Both the position numbers and the translations under genes were made by a program. Below, in pieces: positions 47,725 through 55,464 of a stretch of 64,000 bases of DNA. The DNA lies in IMG/VR virus record IMGVR_UViG_3300044846_004119, positions 62,001 through 126,000 of that record; one strand, 5' to 3'. This DNA comes from a virus. How positions within the stretch are numbered: position 1 is the stretch's first letter; every line of letters begins with the position of its first letter. The notes beneath the pieces are model-generated. The model was not told the DNA's origin and ran no database searches. It saw only the letters and a list, made by a program, of their open reading frames with translations.

Positions 47725-48279
47725 ATGAATGATAGATTAACTAGTTATATTTTATTTGTCTTTGCTAAACACGATGAACAGGAAGAGTTTATAACATCGT
47801 TAGCTGAGGAACTATCGGTCATATCCGATTCATTAAATATAAAATTTTATTATGGGCCCGAATCTGGTATATTTACTTTTGATACCAAAGATGATTTCTC
47901 GGTTATTAAAGAATATATGGATATAATGTTTTGTGAAAGTAAAATTGTTTATATGTTGTTACCATATGACCATGACAAAATATCAGTTGGTTTTTCGGAT
48001 GATATTTATAACCACTTATTTACACAAAATGTTGGTAAAAATATATCAAGTTTTGAATCTGAGTCGCAAAAAACGTTAAGTGAAGAATTAAAAAGTAGAG
48101 TTGATTTATTTTTTGATAAGATAATTGACGATGAGGACGATGATGAGGATGAGATTAAAAAAATTAAATCTAAACTTTCAGTTCCTTCTTTAGATGACTT
48201 ACTTGATAAAATAAATGATAAAGGCCTTGTATCATTAACAAAAAAAGAACTATCTTTGCTAAAACAATACTCTAAATAA
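47725..48279 (+). CDS. Unknown acidic protein encoded before sigma factor, 184 aa
   Basis: First gene after the host-type promoter and 5 bases before the sigma-factor gene. Residues 1-110 look like an alpha/beta domain; residues about 130-142 are an acidic run (DDEDDDEDE); the last about 30 residues (DDLLDKINDKGLVSLTKKEL then LLKQYS) match the short helix-turn-helix tail found at the end of several Bacteroidota proteins (DUF6576-like). Co-expression with the sigma factor suggests a partner or regulator of transcription, which is inference. Confidence 0.7.
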   Translation: MNDRLTSYILFVFAKHDEQEEFITSLAEELSVISDSLNIKFYYGPESGIFTFDTKDDFSVIKEYMDIMFCESKIVYMLLPYDHDKISVGFSDDIYNHLFTQNVGKNISSFESESQKTLSEELKSRVDLFFDKIIDDEDDDEDEIKKIKSKLSVPSLDDLLDKINDKGLVSLTKKELSLLKQYSK

Positions 48280-48284
48280 AAAAT

Positions 48285-49085
48285 ATGAAAGAAAAAAGCT
48301 CATCAATTTCAATTAACCAAGAAGAGATACAAATATATCTTAAGGACATTCGTAAAATAAAAGTTATGACTCCTGAAAGGGAGAGAGAACTTGCAAAGAT
48401 GATAGCTACTGAGGGTATTACCCAAAGAGAAAAAGATGCAATTCACAAAGAACTTTTAGAAGGTAATTTACGTTTTGTAATTACAGTGGCAAAACAATAT
48501 CAAAATCAAGGATTAGATTTTCCTGATTTAATAGCCGAAGGTAATTTAGGGCTAATGAAAGCCATTAATAATTTTGATTGGTCTAAAAACCTTAGATTTA
48601 TTTCTTATGCGGTTTGGTGGGTTAAACAATCAATCTTACAGTCTTTAAATGACAACTCAAGAACAATTAGATTACCTGTTAATGTTGTTCAAGATTTACA
48701 TCGAGCAAAAAAAGAGGTTGAATCTAATGGTGCTCAACTAGATGATAAATTCCAAAGGTTACCATCGATGATTGATTTGGATATGAATATTAACGAAGAT
48801 GGTGATACTTTAATTGATATTATTAAGAATGACCAAGCGGAGATGCCTGATGAGATATTTAATAGTAAGGATATGTTAAAGTCAAAACTATTAAATCTTC
48901 TTGATTTTTTAGATGAAAGAGAAAAAGTGATTATTGAAGATTATTTTGGATTAACAGGGACACCAAGAACTTTAGAGGATATAGGTGGTGATTTTAACTT
49001 AACAAAGGAGAGAGTTCGTCAGATAAAACAAAAGGCTTTAAGGAAAATAAGAAATGAAAGTGATTGTTTATACGATTATATGTAA
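48285..49085 (+). CDS. RpoD-like sigma factor
   Basis: 266 residues. Region 1.2 at about 13-45 (IQIYLKDIRKIKVMTPERERELAK), region 2 at about 58-125 with NLRFVITVAKQY, GLDFPDLIAEGNLGLMKA and the 2.3/2.4 helix FISYAVWWVKQSILQ, a shortened region 3 with a D-x-x-L-x-D-I-I finger near 174-180, and region 4.2 helix-turn-helix TLEDIGGDFNLTKERVRQIKQ at about 229-249. The spelling is that of Bacteroidota RpoD, so it was probably captured from the host lineage. It should redirect host RNA polymerase, doing the job that gp55 does in T4. A terminator follows. Confidence 0.9.
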   Translation: MKEKSSSISINQEEIQIYLKDIRKIKVMTPERERELAKMIATEGITQREKDAIHKELLEGNLRFVITVAKQYQNQGLDFPDLIAEGNLGLMKAINNFDWSKNLRFISYAVWWVKQSILQSLNDNSRTIRLPVNVVQDLHRAKKEVESNGAQLDDKFQRLPSMIDLDMNINEDGDTLIDIIKNDQAEMPDEIFNSKDMLKSKLLNLLDFLDEREKVIIEDYFGLTGTPRTLEDIGGDFNLTKERVRQIKQKALRKIRNESDCLYDYM

Positions 49086-49092
49086 AAAAAAG

Positions 49093-49126
49093 AAAACCTT
49101 CTATTTATTAAGATAGAAGGTTTTTT
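49093..49126 (+). terminator. Intrinsic terminator after sigma gene
   Basis: AAAACCTTCTAT (49093-49104) pairs perfectly with ATAGAAGGTTTT (49113-49124), 12 bp with an 8-base loop, followed by T residues. Confidence 0.93.
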
Positions 49127-49151
49127 ACTTTTATAAAAAAAACAAAATATT

Positions 49152-49442
49152 ATGAAAGCAATTTTAAATTTTATTGACACTTGGGGAGTTAGAATCATTA
49201 CATTATTAATATTAATTATCTTTTTTAAAACTTGTTCGACTAATGGAAAAGTTGAAAAAGTTCAAAAAAGTGTAGTGGAGACTAACATTAAAGTAGATTC
49301 ATTATCACTTGAATTACAAAAACAAATTAAGATTGAAGGTCTTAAATCTGAAAAAAGAATGATTCAATCTACTGATAGAAAAATTATGGATGTTAACAGA
49401 CAGACAGAAATTGATAAAGAAATATCTCAACTTGATAAATGA
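49152..49442 (+). CDS. Small membrane-anchored coiled-coil protein, 96 aa
   Basis: One membrane segment at about 12-27 (WGVRIITLLILIIFFKTC) followed by a charged helix to the end with heptad character (KVEKVQKSVVETNIKVDSL). Its end overlaps the next gene by 4 bases. The topology is that of an inner-membrane-anchored periplasmic helix. Being at the head of a unit that later includes the amidase, it may be part of the lysis machinery, but this is inference. Confidence 0.66.
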   Translation: MKAILNFIDTWGVRIITLLILIIFFKTCSTNGKVEKVQKSVVETNIKVDSLSLELQKQIKIEGLKSEKRMIQSTDRKIMDVNRQTEIDKEISQLDK

Positions 49443-50311
49443 AAATAATTTTTTCATGGATTAAATCCAACCCAATTAGGGCTATGTTTTTATTCCCGAT
49501 TATATTAGTTGGGATTATTTCTATTTCCCACGTAGTCTCTTGGTATGATTTAGCGAATCCACTTAGTTGGGCAATCTACCTATCAATAGCTATAGAGATT
49601 GGCGCTATGACGGCATTGATTGCGGCAACAAATCGAATTAAAGGTGGGGTGTGGTTTATGTTTGGGTTAGTTACTTTTGTACAAATGATTGGTAATATAT
49701 TTTTTTCTTATAAAGAAATTGACTCCAACGGGGAATTATTCAAATCTTGGGTAGAACTTACTGGCCCAATATGGGAAGGTTTAGGTTCTGACATTACAGA
49801 TGTTGTATCATTGAAAAGATGGTTAGCATTTTTAGAAGGTGGTTTATTACCAATAATATCTTTAACCTCATTACATTTTTTCATTAAATACGATGAAGGT
49901 AATAGGACTGTTGTTGAACCTGAAGTGTTTGAAAAAATTGTTGAAGTAATTAAAGAAGATTCAGAGAGGGACACCAATGTCCCTCACAAAGAAGATACCA
50001 TACATGATACTATACATGATGAGATTGAGATTCCTGAAAGTTATTTAACACATCATACCACACATTATACCCCTCAAGTCGAAACAATTGTAGTTGAAAA
50101 AATTGTTGAGGTACCTGTTGAGGTTATTAAAGAAGTGGAGAAAATTGTTGAGGTACTTGTTGAGGTTATTAAAGAAGTACCTGTTGAAGTAATTAGAGAA
50201 GTTGAGGTTATTAAAGAAGTATTTGTTGAGGTTATTAAAGAAGTTGAGGTCACAACAACCACAACAACTGAAGATAATATTAAAAGATTAAGTTATATAA
50301 AACCTGATTAA
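49439..50311 (+). CDS. Multi-pass membrane protein with VEVIKEV repeat tail
   Basis: 290 residues. Four hydrophobic segments (about 12-32, 40-63, 70-90 and 130-150) make a membrane domain; the C-terminal 120 residues are cytoplasmic or periplasmic, with a His-rich stretch (HHTTHYTPQ) then a long V-E-V-x-x-E-V repeat (about 210-275) and a TTTTTTE tail. The repeat is closely related in protein and DNA to that at 44043. Position just before the amidase gene would suit a holin-like protein, but the large tail is atypical. Confidence 0.7.
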   Translation: MKIIFSWIKSNPIRAMFLFPIILVGIISISHVVSWYDLANPLSWAIYLSIAIEIGAMTALIAATNRIKGGVWFMFGLVTFVQMIGNIFFSYKEIDSNGELFKSWVELTGPIWEGLGSDITDVVSLKRWLAFLEGGLLPIISLTSLHFFIKYDEGNRTVVEPEVFEKIVEVIKEDSERDTNVPHKEDTIHDTIHDEIEIPESYLTHHTTHYTPQVETIVVEKIVEVPVEVIKEVEKIVEVLVEVIKEVPVEVIREVEVIKEVFVEVIKEVEVTTTTTTEDNIKRLSYIKPD

Positions 50312-50342
50312 GATAACTAAATAAAATTTTAAGTTATATGTT

Positions 50343-50948
50343 ATGTTTGATATAATTAACTACAAAAAATTTAAACCTAAGGGTAAACAAAAGAAAAAAT
50401 ATCAAATAATACTAACCCACACCTCAAGGAACGTTACAGATTATTTAAACTCTATTAAGTATAGATACTCGGGAAATTATCCTAAAATCCCAAACTATAT
50501 TATAACTATGGATGGAAAAGTATTACAACTATTAGACAATACGGAACACACCCAATACTTTGAAGAACCTAATATTAATAGGAATTCAATTATCATTTCA
50601 TTAGAAAATTTAGGATGGTTACAAAAAGAACCGTTAAAAGACTATTACGTTAACTGGATTGGTGATATTTATAAAGGTAATGTGTTTGAGAAAAAATGGA
50701 GAGACTATTTTTTTTGGCAACCTTATACCGATATCCAAGTACAGAATACAAGTATATTGTGTAATATATTGTTTAAAGAAATGTCTATAAAACCAATGAT
50801 TGTTGGGCACAACACAAAAATAAATGGTATTGAAAAATATGAAGGTGTGGTCACTAAAAGTAATTTTGATTTGAATTTTACTGATGTTAGTCCATCTTTT
50901 AATTTTGAAAAATTTTTAAAAAAAATTAATAATGAAAAAAATTGTTAA
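50343..50948 (+). CDS. N-acetylmuramoyl-L-alanine amidase (endolysin)
   Basis: 201 residues, Amidase_2/T7-lysozyme-like fold. ILTHTSRN (His26, zinc ligand), PNYIITMDGKVLQL (the Y-x-I-x-x-D-G-x-x-x-Q-L core), NTEHTQYFEE (second His), NRNSIIISLENLGWL (the N-x-x-S-I-x-I-x-L-E-N strand) and VGHNTKING (third ligand region). It would cut the peptide-glycan bond at lysis. No signal peptide, so it needs a holin or leaves with a membrane protein; the adjacent membrane genes could supply that. Its end overlaps the next gene. Confidence 0.84.
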   Translation: MFDIINYKKFKPKGKQKKKYQIILTHTSRNVTDYLNSIKYRYSGNYPKIPNYIITMDGKVLQLLDNTEHTQYFEEPNINRNSIIISLENLGWLQKEPLKDYYVNWIGDIYKGNVFEKKWRDYFFWQPYTDIQVQNTSILCNILFKEMSIKPMIVGHNTKINGIEKYEGVVTKSNFDLNFTDVSPSFNFEKFLKKINNEKNC

Positions 50949-51240
50949 ATTAAATGAATCTGAATTAATAAATTTTATTAAAAAATTTATTGCTGAAGAA
51001 GAATCTGAAGATGATTTTAATGATAATAATTTTACGGTTGAACCTAATGTTAATATGATACCAAGAGAAAAACAACTACAAGGTATGTTTGGTAAATATG
51101 AAGACCAAGTCCCAAATGATGTTTTAAGGTATTTAAGAAAAAATCCACAACTAATTATGAACCGATTAGTTAAAATTTATGGGGATAAATTTTTAGAGTT
51201 TGCCGAAAAAGCTTACATTAAGAACTATAAAATAAAATAA
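50932..51240 (+). CDS. Small protein with possible head-targeting N-terminus, 102 aa
   Basis: Starts 17 bases inside the amidase gene. Residues 1-22 are an amphipathic helix (MKKIVKLNESELINFIKKF) ending in I-A-E, a good (I/L)-x-E site. An acidic linker (ESEDDFNDNN) leads to a globular helical C-terminal part with K/Y-rich end. This is the pattern expected for a protein carried into the head and cut by the head protease. Function otherwise unknown. Confidence 0.66.
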   Translation: MKKIVKLNESELINFIKKFIAEEESEDDFNDNNFTVEPNVNMIPREKQLQGMFGKYEDQVPNDVLRYLRKNPQLIMNRLVKIYGDKFLEFAEKAYIKNYKIK

Positions 51241-51262
51241 TATTTAAATTAATTAAAATACA

Positions 51263-51859
51263 ATGAATAATTCGCACGATGAAATTAAAAATTTATTAAA
51301 AGCCTCTAGAAAATTATTAAATAATGAGACTATTAATGAAGATATCCGTAGACAATATGGGGTATTAACCGAACAAGGTGTTGACATGACTGACGATAAT
51401 GTTACTAAAAAACTTAATATTACACAATCTGTTGAAGACGAAATAGATGATAATACAGAATCCTCAAAAGATAAAACACAAGGGTATAGAATATCTGGTG
51501 GTGTATTGGTTTTACATGGTAAAACCCAAACTGAATTAGAATTAACAACTGATGAAAAAACTGCATTCCAAGAAACTATGGATGAGTTTGTTACTGGGGT
51601 TTCTGATTTAGTTGATTTTAATAAGTTAAATGTATTCCCAAACAATGTTGAATGGTCGGGTAAAATAATTGATTTTGATATTGAGTTTTTTTTCACAATT
51701 GGCGAAGAAAATGGAGTTTATATTAATGGACAAATGATTAAGGTAGATGATAAATTTTTAGATATGGTTAATAAATTAAAAACTTTTTATGAAAAGTTTA
51801 AATCAAAATGGGCTAAAATTATGGCATCAAGAAAAAAAACAAAAAAAACCGAAGAATAA
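51263..51859 (+). CDS. Possible head-associated protein, 198 aa
   Basis: Residues 1-37 are helical and contain two candidate cleavage sites, TINE (24-26 region) and VLTE (35-37 region); the GVLTEQG context is frequent in virion proteins of this type. The remainder is an alpha/beta protein (residues about 70-180) and a strongly basic tail (MASRKKTKKTEE). The stop TAA shares its last A with the following ATG. No catalytic motif recognised. Confidence 0.66.
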   Translation: MNNSHDEIKNLLKASRKLLNNETINEDIRRQYGVLTEQGVDMTDDNVTKKLNITQSVEDEIDDNTESSKDKTQGYRISGGVLVLHGKTQTELELTTDEKTAFQETMDEFVTGVSDLVDFNKLNVFPNNVEWSGKIIDFDIEFFFTIGEENGVYINGQMIKVDDKFLDMVNKLKTFYEKFKSKWAKIMASRKKTKKTEE

Positions 51860-52200
51860 TGAAAAAATTTTTTAATGAACAAACAATTTTATTATTAATT
51901 ATTGCCGTATTGGCAATTTGGAATATATTCAACACTAACAGTATTAAAACGGATGTTGATTCATATAAAGATAAGATAAAGACAATTCAAGTACAAGTAG
52001 ACTCTGTCCAAACGGTAAATAAAGAAATTGATGGAAAAATTGGTAAAGTTGACAAAAAAATTGTTAATGTTACTAAAGAGATTCATCATATTGATAATAC
52101 AATAACAATAGTAAAAAATAACACAAATGAAAAAATTAATACTGCTGACAATTTTGGCGTTAACGAGCTTGAATTGTTTTTCGCAAACAGGTACCAATAA
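51859..52200 (+). CDS. Inner-membrane spanin-like protein, 113 aa
   Basis: An N-terminal membrane segment (about 9-24, ILLLIIAVLAIWNIF) followed by a periplasmic coiled coil (about 30-95). Its 3' end overlaps the next gene in another frame by 74 bases. The combination of single-pass helix with coiled coil and an overlapping secreted partner is like the Rz/Rz1 arrangement. Nearby amidase supports a lysis role. Homology is not shown by sequence, only layout. Confidence 0.6.
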   Translation: MKKFFNEQTILLLIIAVLAIWNIFNTNSIKTDVDSYKDKIKTIQVQVDSVQTVNKEIDGKIGKVDKKIVNVTKEIHHIDNTITIVKNNTNEKINTADNFGVNELELFFANRYQ

Positions 52201-52549
52201 AGAATCAGACACCACTAAAGTTGTTTTAACTAAAGAGGTTGCTAAACAAATTGTGAAAGACTTGATTAGGCTAGATGGATGTCAAGAAGAGTTAAAATTA
52301 ACTCAAAATAAAATTATTAAACTTGAAGAAAGAGAAATTCAAAAAGATACAATCATTTCTTTATTGAGAGATAAAGATAAGAATAACCAATTTGTTATTA
52401 CTCAAAAAGATAAACAATTACAAATATCTGACGAGTTATCTAAAAGTTTAGGTAAAGAATTAAAAAGTTCTAAACGTACCACTTCCTTATATAAATTAGG
52501 AACTTTAGTTGGGATTATATCAACATCACTTTTATTAATTATTAAATAA
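52127..52549 (+). CDS. Secreted/outer spanin-like partner, 140 aa
   Basis: The N-terminus (MKKLILLTILALTSLNCFSQ) is a signal peptide with a cysteine at position 17, though the residues before it (SLN) are not a standard lipobox. A coiled coil (about 40-115) follows, and a C-terminal hydrophobic segment (about 120-139, LGTLVGIISTSLLLII) could cross a membrane. It begins within the preceding gene. The two could bridge inner and outer membrane during lysis; a second anchor at the C-terminus makes it different from Rz1. Confidence 0.6.
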   Translation: MKKLILLTILALTSLNCFSQTGTNKESDTTKVVLTKEVAKQIVKDLIRLDGCQEELKLTQNKIIKLEEREIQKDTIISLLRDKDKNNQFVITQKDKQLQISDELSKSLGKELKSSKRTTSLYKLGTLVGIISTSLLLIIK

Positions 52550-52550
52550 C

Positions 52551-53282
52551 ATGAAAATTAAAGAAACATATTCTGGTGACCTAAAAACTAAAATGGCGGA
52601 TGAAATGAGTAAAACAGGTGTTTTCTCACAAGGTTCAGACGCGGTCCAAACTGCAAACTCTTTTATTAGAAGTATACCTGAAAGTAAAAACAAAAAAGAA
52701 GAGATTATTCGTAAACCATTAAAGAAAGGTTTTACCAATAAGTTAGTTAGTACTAAAAAAATAACAAAACCTATAGGCAAATTAACTATGGGAATGCCAA
52801 TAATGGGTGAAAAAAAAACAGAATCAACAGAATCAACAGGTTCAGGTTCTGCGGGAGGATTCTCAGAGCCATTATTCTCAACAACTAAAAAAGAAATGGA
52901 AGAAAATACGTTCAAAGCCCCAAAACTAACTATGTTTTCGGATGAAAAACCAAAACTTAAAAAAGTTGAGGCGACAGAAGCTACAGGTTCATCATCTTCA
53001 GGTGCTTATGAAACCAATGCGGCTTGGGCAAAATCCACAAGTAAAAAAGATTGGAGAGGTAAATCTAAACCTCAAATACCTGGAGGTAAGTTCGTCCAAG
53101 TTAAAGAGAAGTGTAAAAAATTCCCATACTGTAATCAAGGAGATATTAAAGCTTTAAAAATATTTGAAAACAATACTGTTAAAAAAGTGATTACAAATAT
53201 TAGTAAAAAACATAACATAAGTGAAAACGTGATTAAAACGATACTATCTTATGAGTATGAAAATAGTAAATCTAACAAATAA
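52551..53282 (+). CDS. Low-complexity, basic protein with Cys motif, 243 aa
   Basis: The first half is disordered-looking (Lys/Ser/Thr/Gly, with TESTESTGSGSAGG and TEATGSSSSGAY). The C-terminal 75 residues are ordered: GGKFVQVKEKCKKFPYCNQGD with two cysteines, then a helix bundle ending in a short helix-turn-helix-like tail (NISENVIKTILSYEYE). The stop is inside the region of the next gene's leader. Virion or nucleoid association is possible through the basic character. Family unknown. Confidence 0.68.
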   Translation: MKIKETYSGDLKTKMADEMSKTGVFSQGSDAVQTANSFIRSIPESKNKKEEIIRKPLKKGFTNKLVSTKKITKPIGKLTMGMPIMGEKKTESTESTGSGSAGGFSEPLFSTTKKEMEENTFKAPKLTMFSDEKPKLKKVEATEATGSSSSGAYETNAAWAKSTSKKDWRGKSKPQIPGGKFVQVKEKCKKFPYCNQGDIKALKIFENNTVKKVITNISKKHNISENVIKTILSYEYENSKSNK

Positions 53283-53297
53283 ACTGAAATATTTAGA

Positions 53298-53305
53298 TAT
53301 TTATA
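53298..53305 (+). promoter_or_regulatory. TATTTATA box
   Basis: GATATTTATATTAAAAACA at about 53296 carries TATTTATA at 53298-53305, 14 bases before the ATG at 53320. The same extended sequence ATATTTATATTAAAAACA precedes the gene at 59411. Confidence 0.55.
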
Positions 53306-53319
53306 TTAAAAACAAGAAA

Positions 53320-54867
53320 ATGAAAAACACAAATAACAAATACCTTGATAATTTGGTCGCTAGATTGGTTAAAGAAACCTTAGAGGAAAGAACCGATGAG
53401 TTAACTACCAAGATAAATGAATTAGGTGGTATGGATGATGGTCATCCTAAATTTGGTAAGTTAAATTTAAATAAAATGTCAGATGAAGACTTAAATGACT
53501 TAATGAGTTCTAATGTTGAAGGTGATGACGACGACTATAAAGACCGAAGTGCGTATAAACCATATTATGGTGAAGAAGATGGTGACGATGATTTCCAAGA
53601 CGATGATTTCCAATACAATGGTGACATTGACAATGACTTTGATAATGATGAGGAATTAGACGAATCATCAGAAGTATGTGAATGTGGTGGTGGTATGTAT
53701 GAAGGTATTTGTGAAGAATGTGGTTATAGTAAAGTAGACGAAGGAATTGATGATGAAGAAGACCTTAATGGTAAATTTGATTATGTTGAGGAAGAAGTTG
53801 ATTTTGAAGATGAGGAAGAAATTGAAGACGAGACTCAATCAGAAGATAAAGAGGCTTGCAAGTACCATATGGATAATTTTGGTCCTGAGGACAAAAGAAC
53901 ACAACAGTTCTGTGGTTCAAATAAAATGGGTTTAAACAAATTTAAATTCTCAATGAATGAAAGATTAAAAGGTCGACAAAGAAATATTGACAAAAACAAA
54001 AATGGTAAAATTGATTCTGAAGATTTTGAAATGTTAAGAAAAGGTGAGACTAAAGAAGGTAAAATGAATGAGAAATTAAAAGGTCGACAAAGAAATATTG
54101 ACAAAAACAAAAATGGTAAAATTGATTCTGAAGATTTTGAAATGTTAAGAAAAGGTGAGACTAAAGAAGGTAAAAAATCTGTTAAACTTTCTGAGAACGA
54201 AATGATTGATTTAATAGAAAAACTTGTTAGAGAAGAAAATGCTGGCAAAAAACAAACTAATAATATTAAAAGTGCCGGAAAACCTAAAGGACTTACAAAA
54301 TACGAACAAATTCACACTAAAGATGGTAAAGAAAATGATAACTATCTTAAGGATGTTTCTAAAAAAATGAAAGATTATTTAAAAGACGGTTCTAAAGGTG
54401 ATTTTGATATGAACCCTAAAATGTTTCCTAAAGGAAATGGTGAATTAGCAACAATGAAAAAGAAAGCATATATCCCATCAACTGCGGTTGAGGACTACGT
54501 TGACAACTTTACGGCTGCTGCGTTAGAAAATTTAGATTACGATGGTATCCATGCAAATGAAGAATGGGTAACAGATAACATCGAAGGTTCTTCAAGAACA
54601 GGTAATAACCCTGAATGGGCTAACACGGGGGAATCTGATGTGAACAAAAAACGTAACAAAATCAGAAAAGATAATATGTTGGCTAAACTTAAGAGAAAGG
54701 CCTACAACAAATCACCACAACCAGTTGTTAACGATACTGCGGGTGAAGATAAAGGTAGTGTGATTATGGCTAAATTAGAGTCAACTGAACCAAAACAAGC
54801 GAAACAAATTAATGAAGAGTTTGATAGAATGAAATCTTTAATAGGTTACAATCAAAAAACTCAATAA
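53320..54867 (+). CDS. Acidic head-associated protein with EF-hand-like repeats, 515 aa
   Basis: Start at the ATG at 53320, right after a TATTTATA box; the in-frame ATG at 53251 lies in the preceding gene. Residues 1-23 form an amphipathic helix ending in T-L-E-E, matching (I/L)-x-E. Residues about 65-180 are extremely acidic, with a small Cys4 zinc-ribbon-like motif (CECGGGMY, CEECGY). Residues about 212-285 are two copies of a 37-residue unit containing DKNKNGKIDSEDF, close to the EF-hand loop D-x-N-x-N-G-x-I-D-x-x-D. KLSENEMIDLIEKLVREE (about 290-307) repeats the targeting-type helix. C-terminal parts are basic. A scaffold or internal head protein is likely. Confidence 0.72.
   Translation: MKNTNNKYLDNLVARLVKETLEERTDELTTKINELGGMDDGHPKFGKLNLNKMSDEDLNDLMSSNVEGDDDDYKDRSAYKPYYGEEDGDDDFQDDDFQYNGDIDNDFDNDEELDESSEVCECGGGMYEGICEECGYSKVDEGIDDEEDLNGKFDYVEEEVDFEDEEEIEDETQSEDKEACKYHMDNFGPEDKRTQQFCGSNKMGLNKFKFSMNERLKGRQRNIDKNKNGKIDSEDFEMLRKGETKEGKMNEKLKGRQRNIDKNKNGKIDSEDFEMLRKGETKEGKKSVKLSENEMIDLIEKLVREENAGKKQTNNIKSAGKPKGLTKYEQIHTKDGKENDNYLKDVSKKMKDYLKDGSKGDFDMNPKMFPKGNGELATMKKKAYIPSTAVEDYVDNFTAAALENLDYDGIHANEEWVTDNIEGSSRTGNNPEWANTGESDVNKKRNKIRKDNMLAKLKRKAYNKSPQPVVNDTAGEDKGSVIMAKLESTEPKQAKQINEEFDRMKSLIGYNQKTQ
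53953..54174 (+). repeat. Tandem direct repeat, 2 x 111 bp
   Basis: Two adjacent, almost identical 111-bp copies (offset 111) encode the 37-residue EF-hand-like unit. Near identity at the DNA level points to a recent duplication or ongoing copying between copies. Confidence 0.95.
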
Positions 54868-54895
54868 TTTACAAACACATAATATAACTTATAAT

Positions 54896-54929
54896 TTCTC
54901 CATAGACTAACTCTATGGAGAATTTTTTT
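54896..54929 (+). terminator. Intrinsic terminator enclosing a start codon
   Basis: TTCTCCATAGA (54896-54906), loop CTAAC, TCTATGGAGAA (54912-54922), then T7. The 3' arm contains the ATG (54915-54917) of the next gene, so the hairpin would hide that start in any read-through transcript. Confidence 0.9.
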
Positions 54930-55382
54930 AATTACATATCAAATCCGTTAACTCCTGAGGATGTTGACATCTGGTTTAGGGTAAATAATATCATACCTGA
55001 AAAAATAGAGTTATTTTCCGACTTCTCACATTCCCTGAACATATTAATTGTTGAAACTTATTTAGGTGAGAATAACACCGCAAATGAAACCAAAATTGTT
55101 ATGTCGTTAGACGATAATCACAAACATTTTGAATGGTGTTGGAATAAAATAATTGATAACTTTACTAAAGAGAATATTAGATTCCAACCAATTGGTGACC
55201 ACTACGAATACTTCCAATCATTTTTTGTTGATATCTTTTATAATCAAAGTGACGTTAAAATTAGACATTCTATTGATAGTTACCTCAACGACCTTTTTGA
55301 CACCAAAAAATCTTTCACTAAATCTGATTTAGATATGATATTAACCATATATAAAGTGTTAGATAAAAATCTTAAAATTTAA
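54915..55382 (+). CDS. Unknown acidic protein, 155 aa
   Basis: Starts MENFFNYISNPLTPEDVDIW; no later in-frame ATG suits. Alpha/beta, acidic, without membrane segment, with a C-terminal helix pair (KSDLDMILTIYKVLDKNLK). The start codon is inside the 3' arm of the terminator hairpin, so translation from read-through mRNA should be blocked and productive expression would need a transcript starting in or after the hairpin. Function unknown. Confidence 0.68.
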   Translation: MENFFNYISNPLTPEDVDIWFRVNNIIPEKIELFSDFSHSLNILIVETYLGENNTANETKIVMSLDDNHKHFEWCWNKIIDNFTKENIRFQPIGDHYEYFQSFFVDIFYNQSDVKIRHSIDSYLNDLFDTKKSFTKSDLDMILTIYKVLDKNLKI

Positions 55383-55464
55383 AAAATACCTTTATAGTGT
55401 TTACTATAGACCAAAAAAAATTATTTTATAATAAAACAATAAATAAACTAATTGAATTTTAAAA

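Noticed and set aside
53251-53319. Upstream start for the acidic EF-hand-like protein
   Set aside because: It is inside the preceding gene and before the TATTTATA box; ATG at 53320 gives the amphipathic targeting-type N-terminus.
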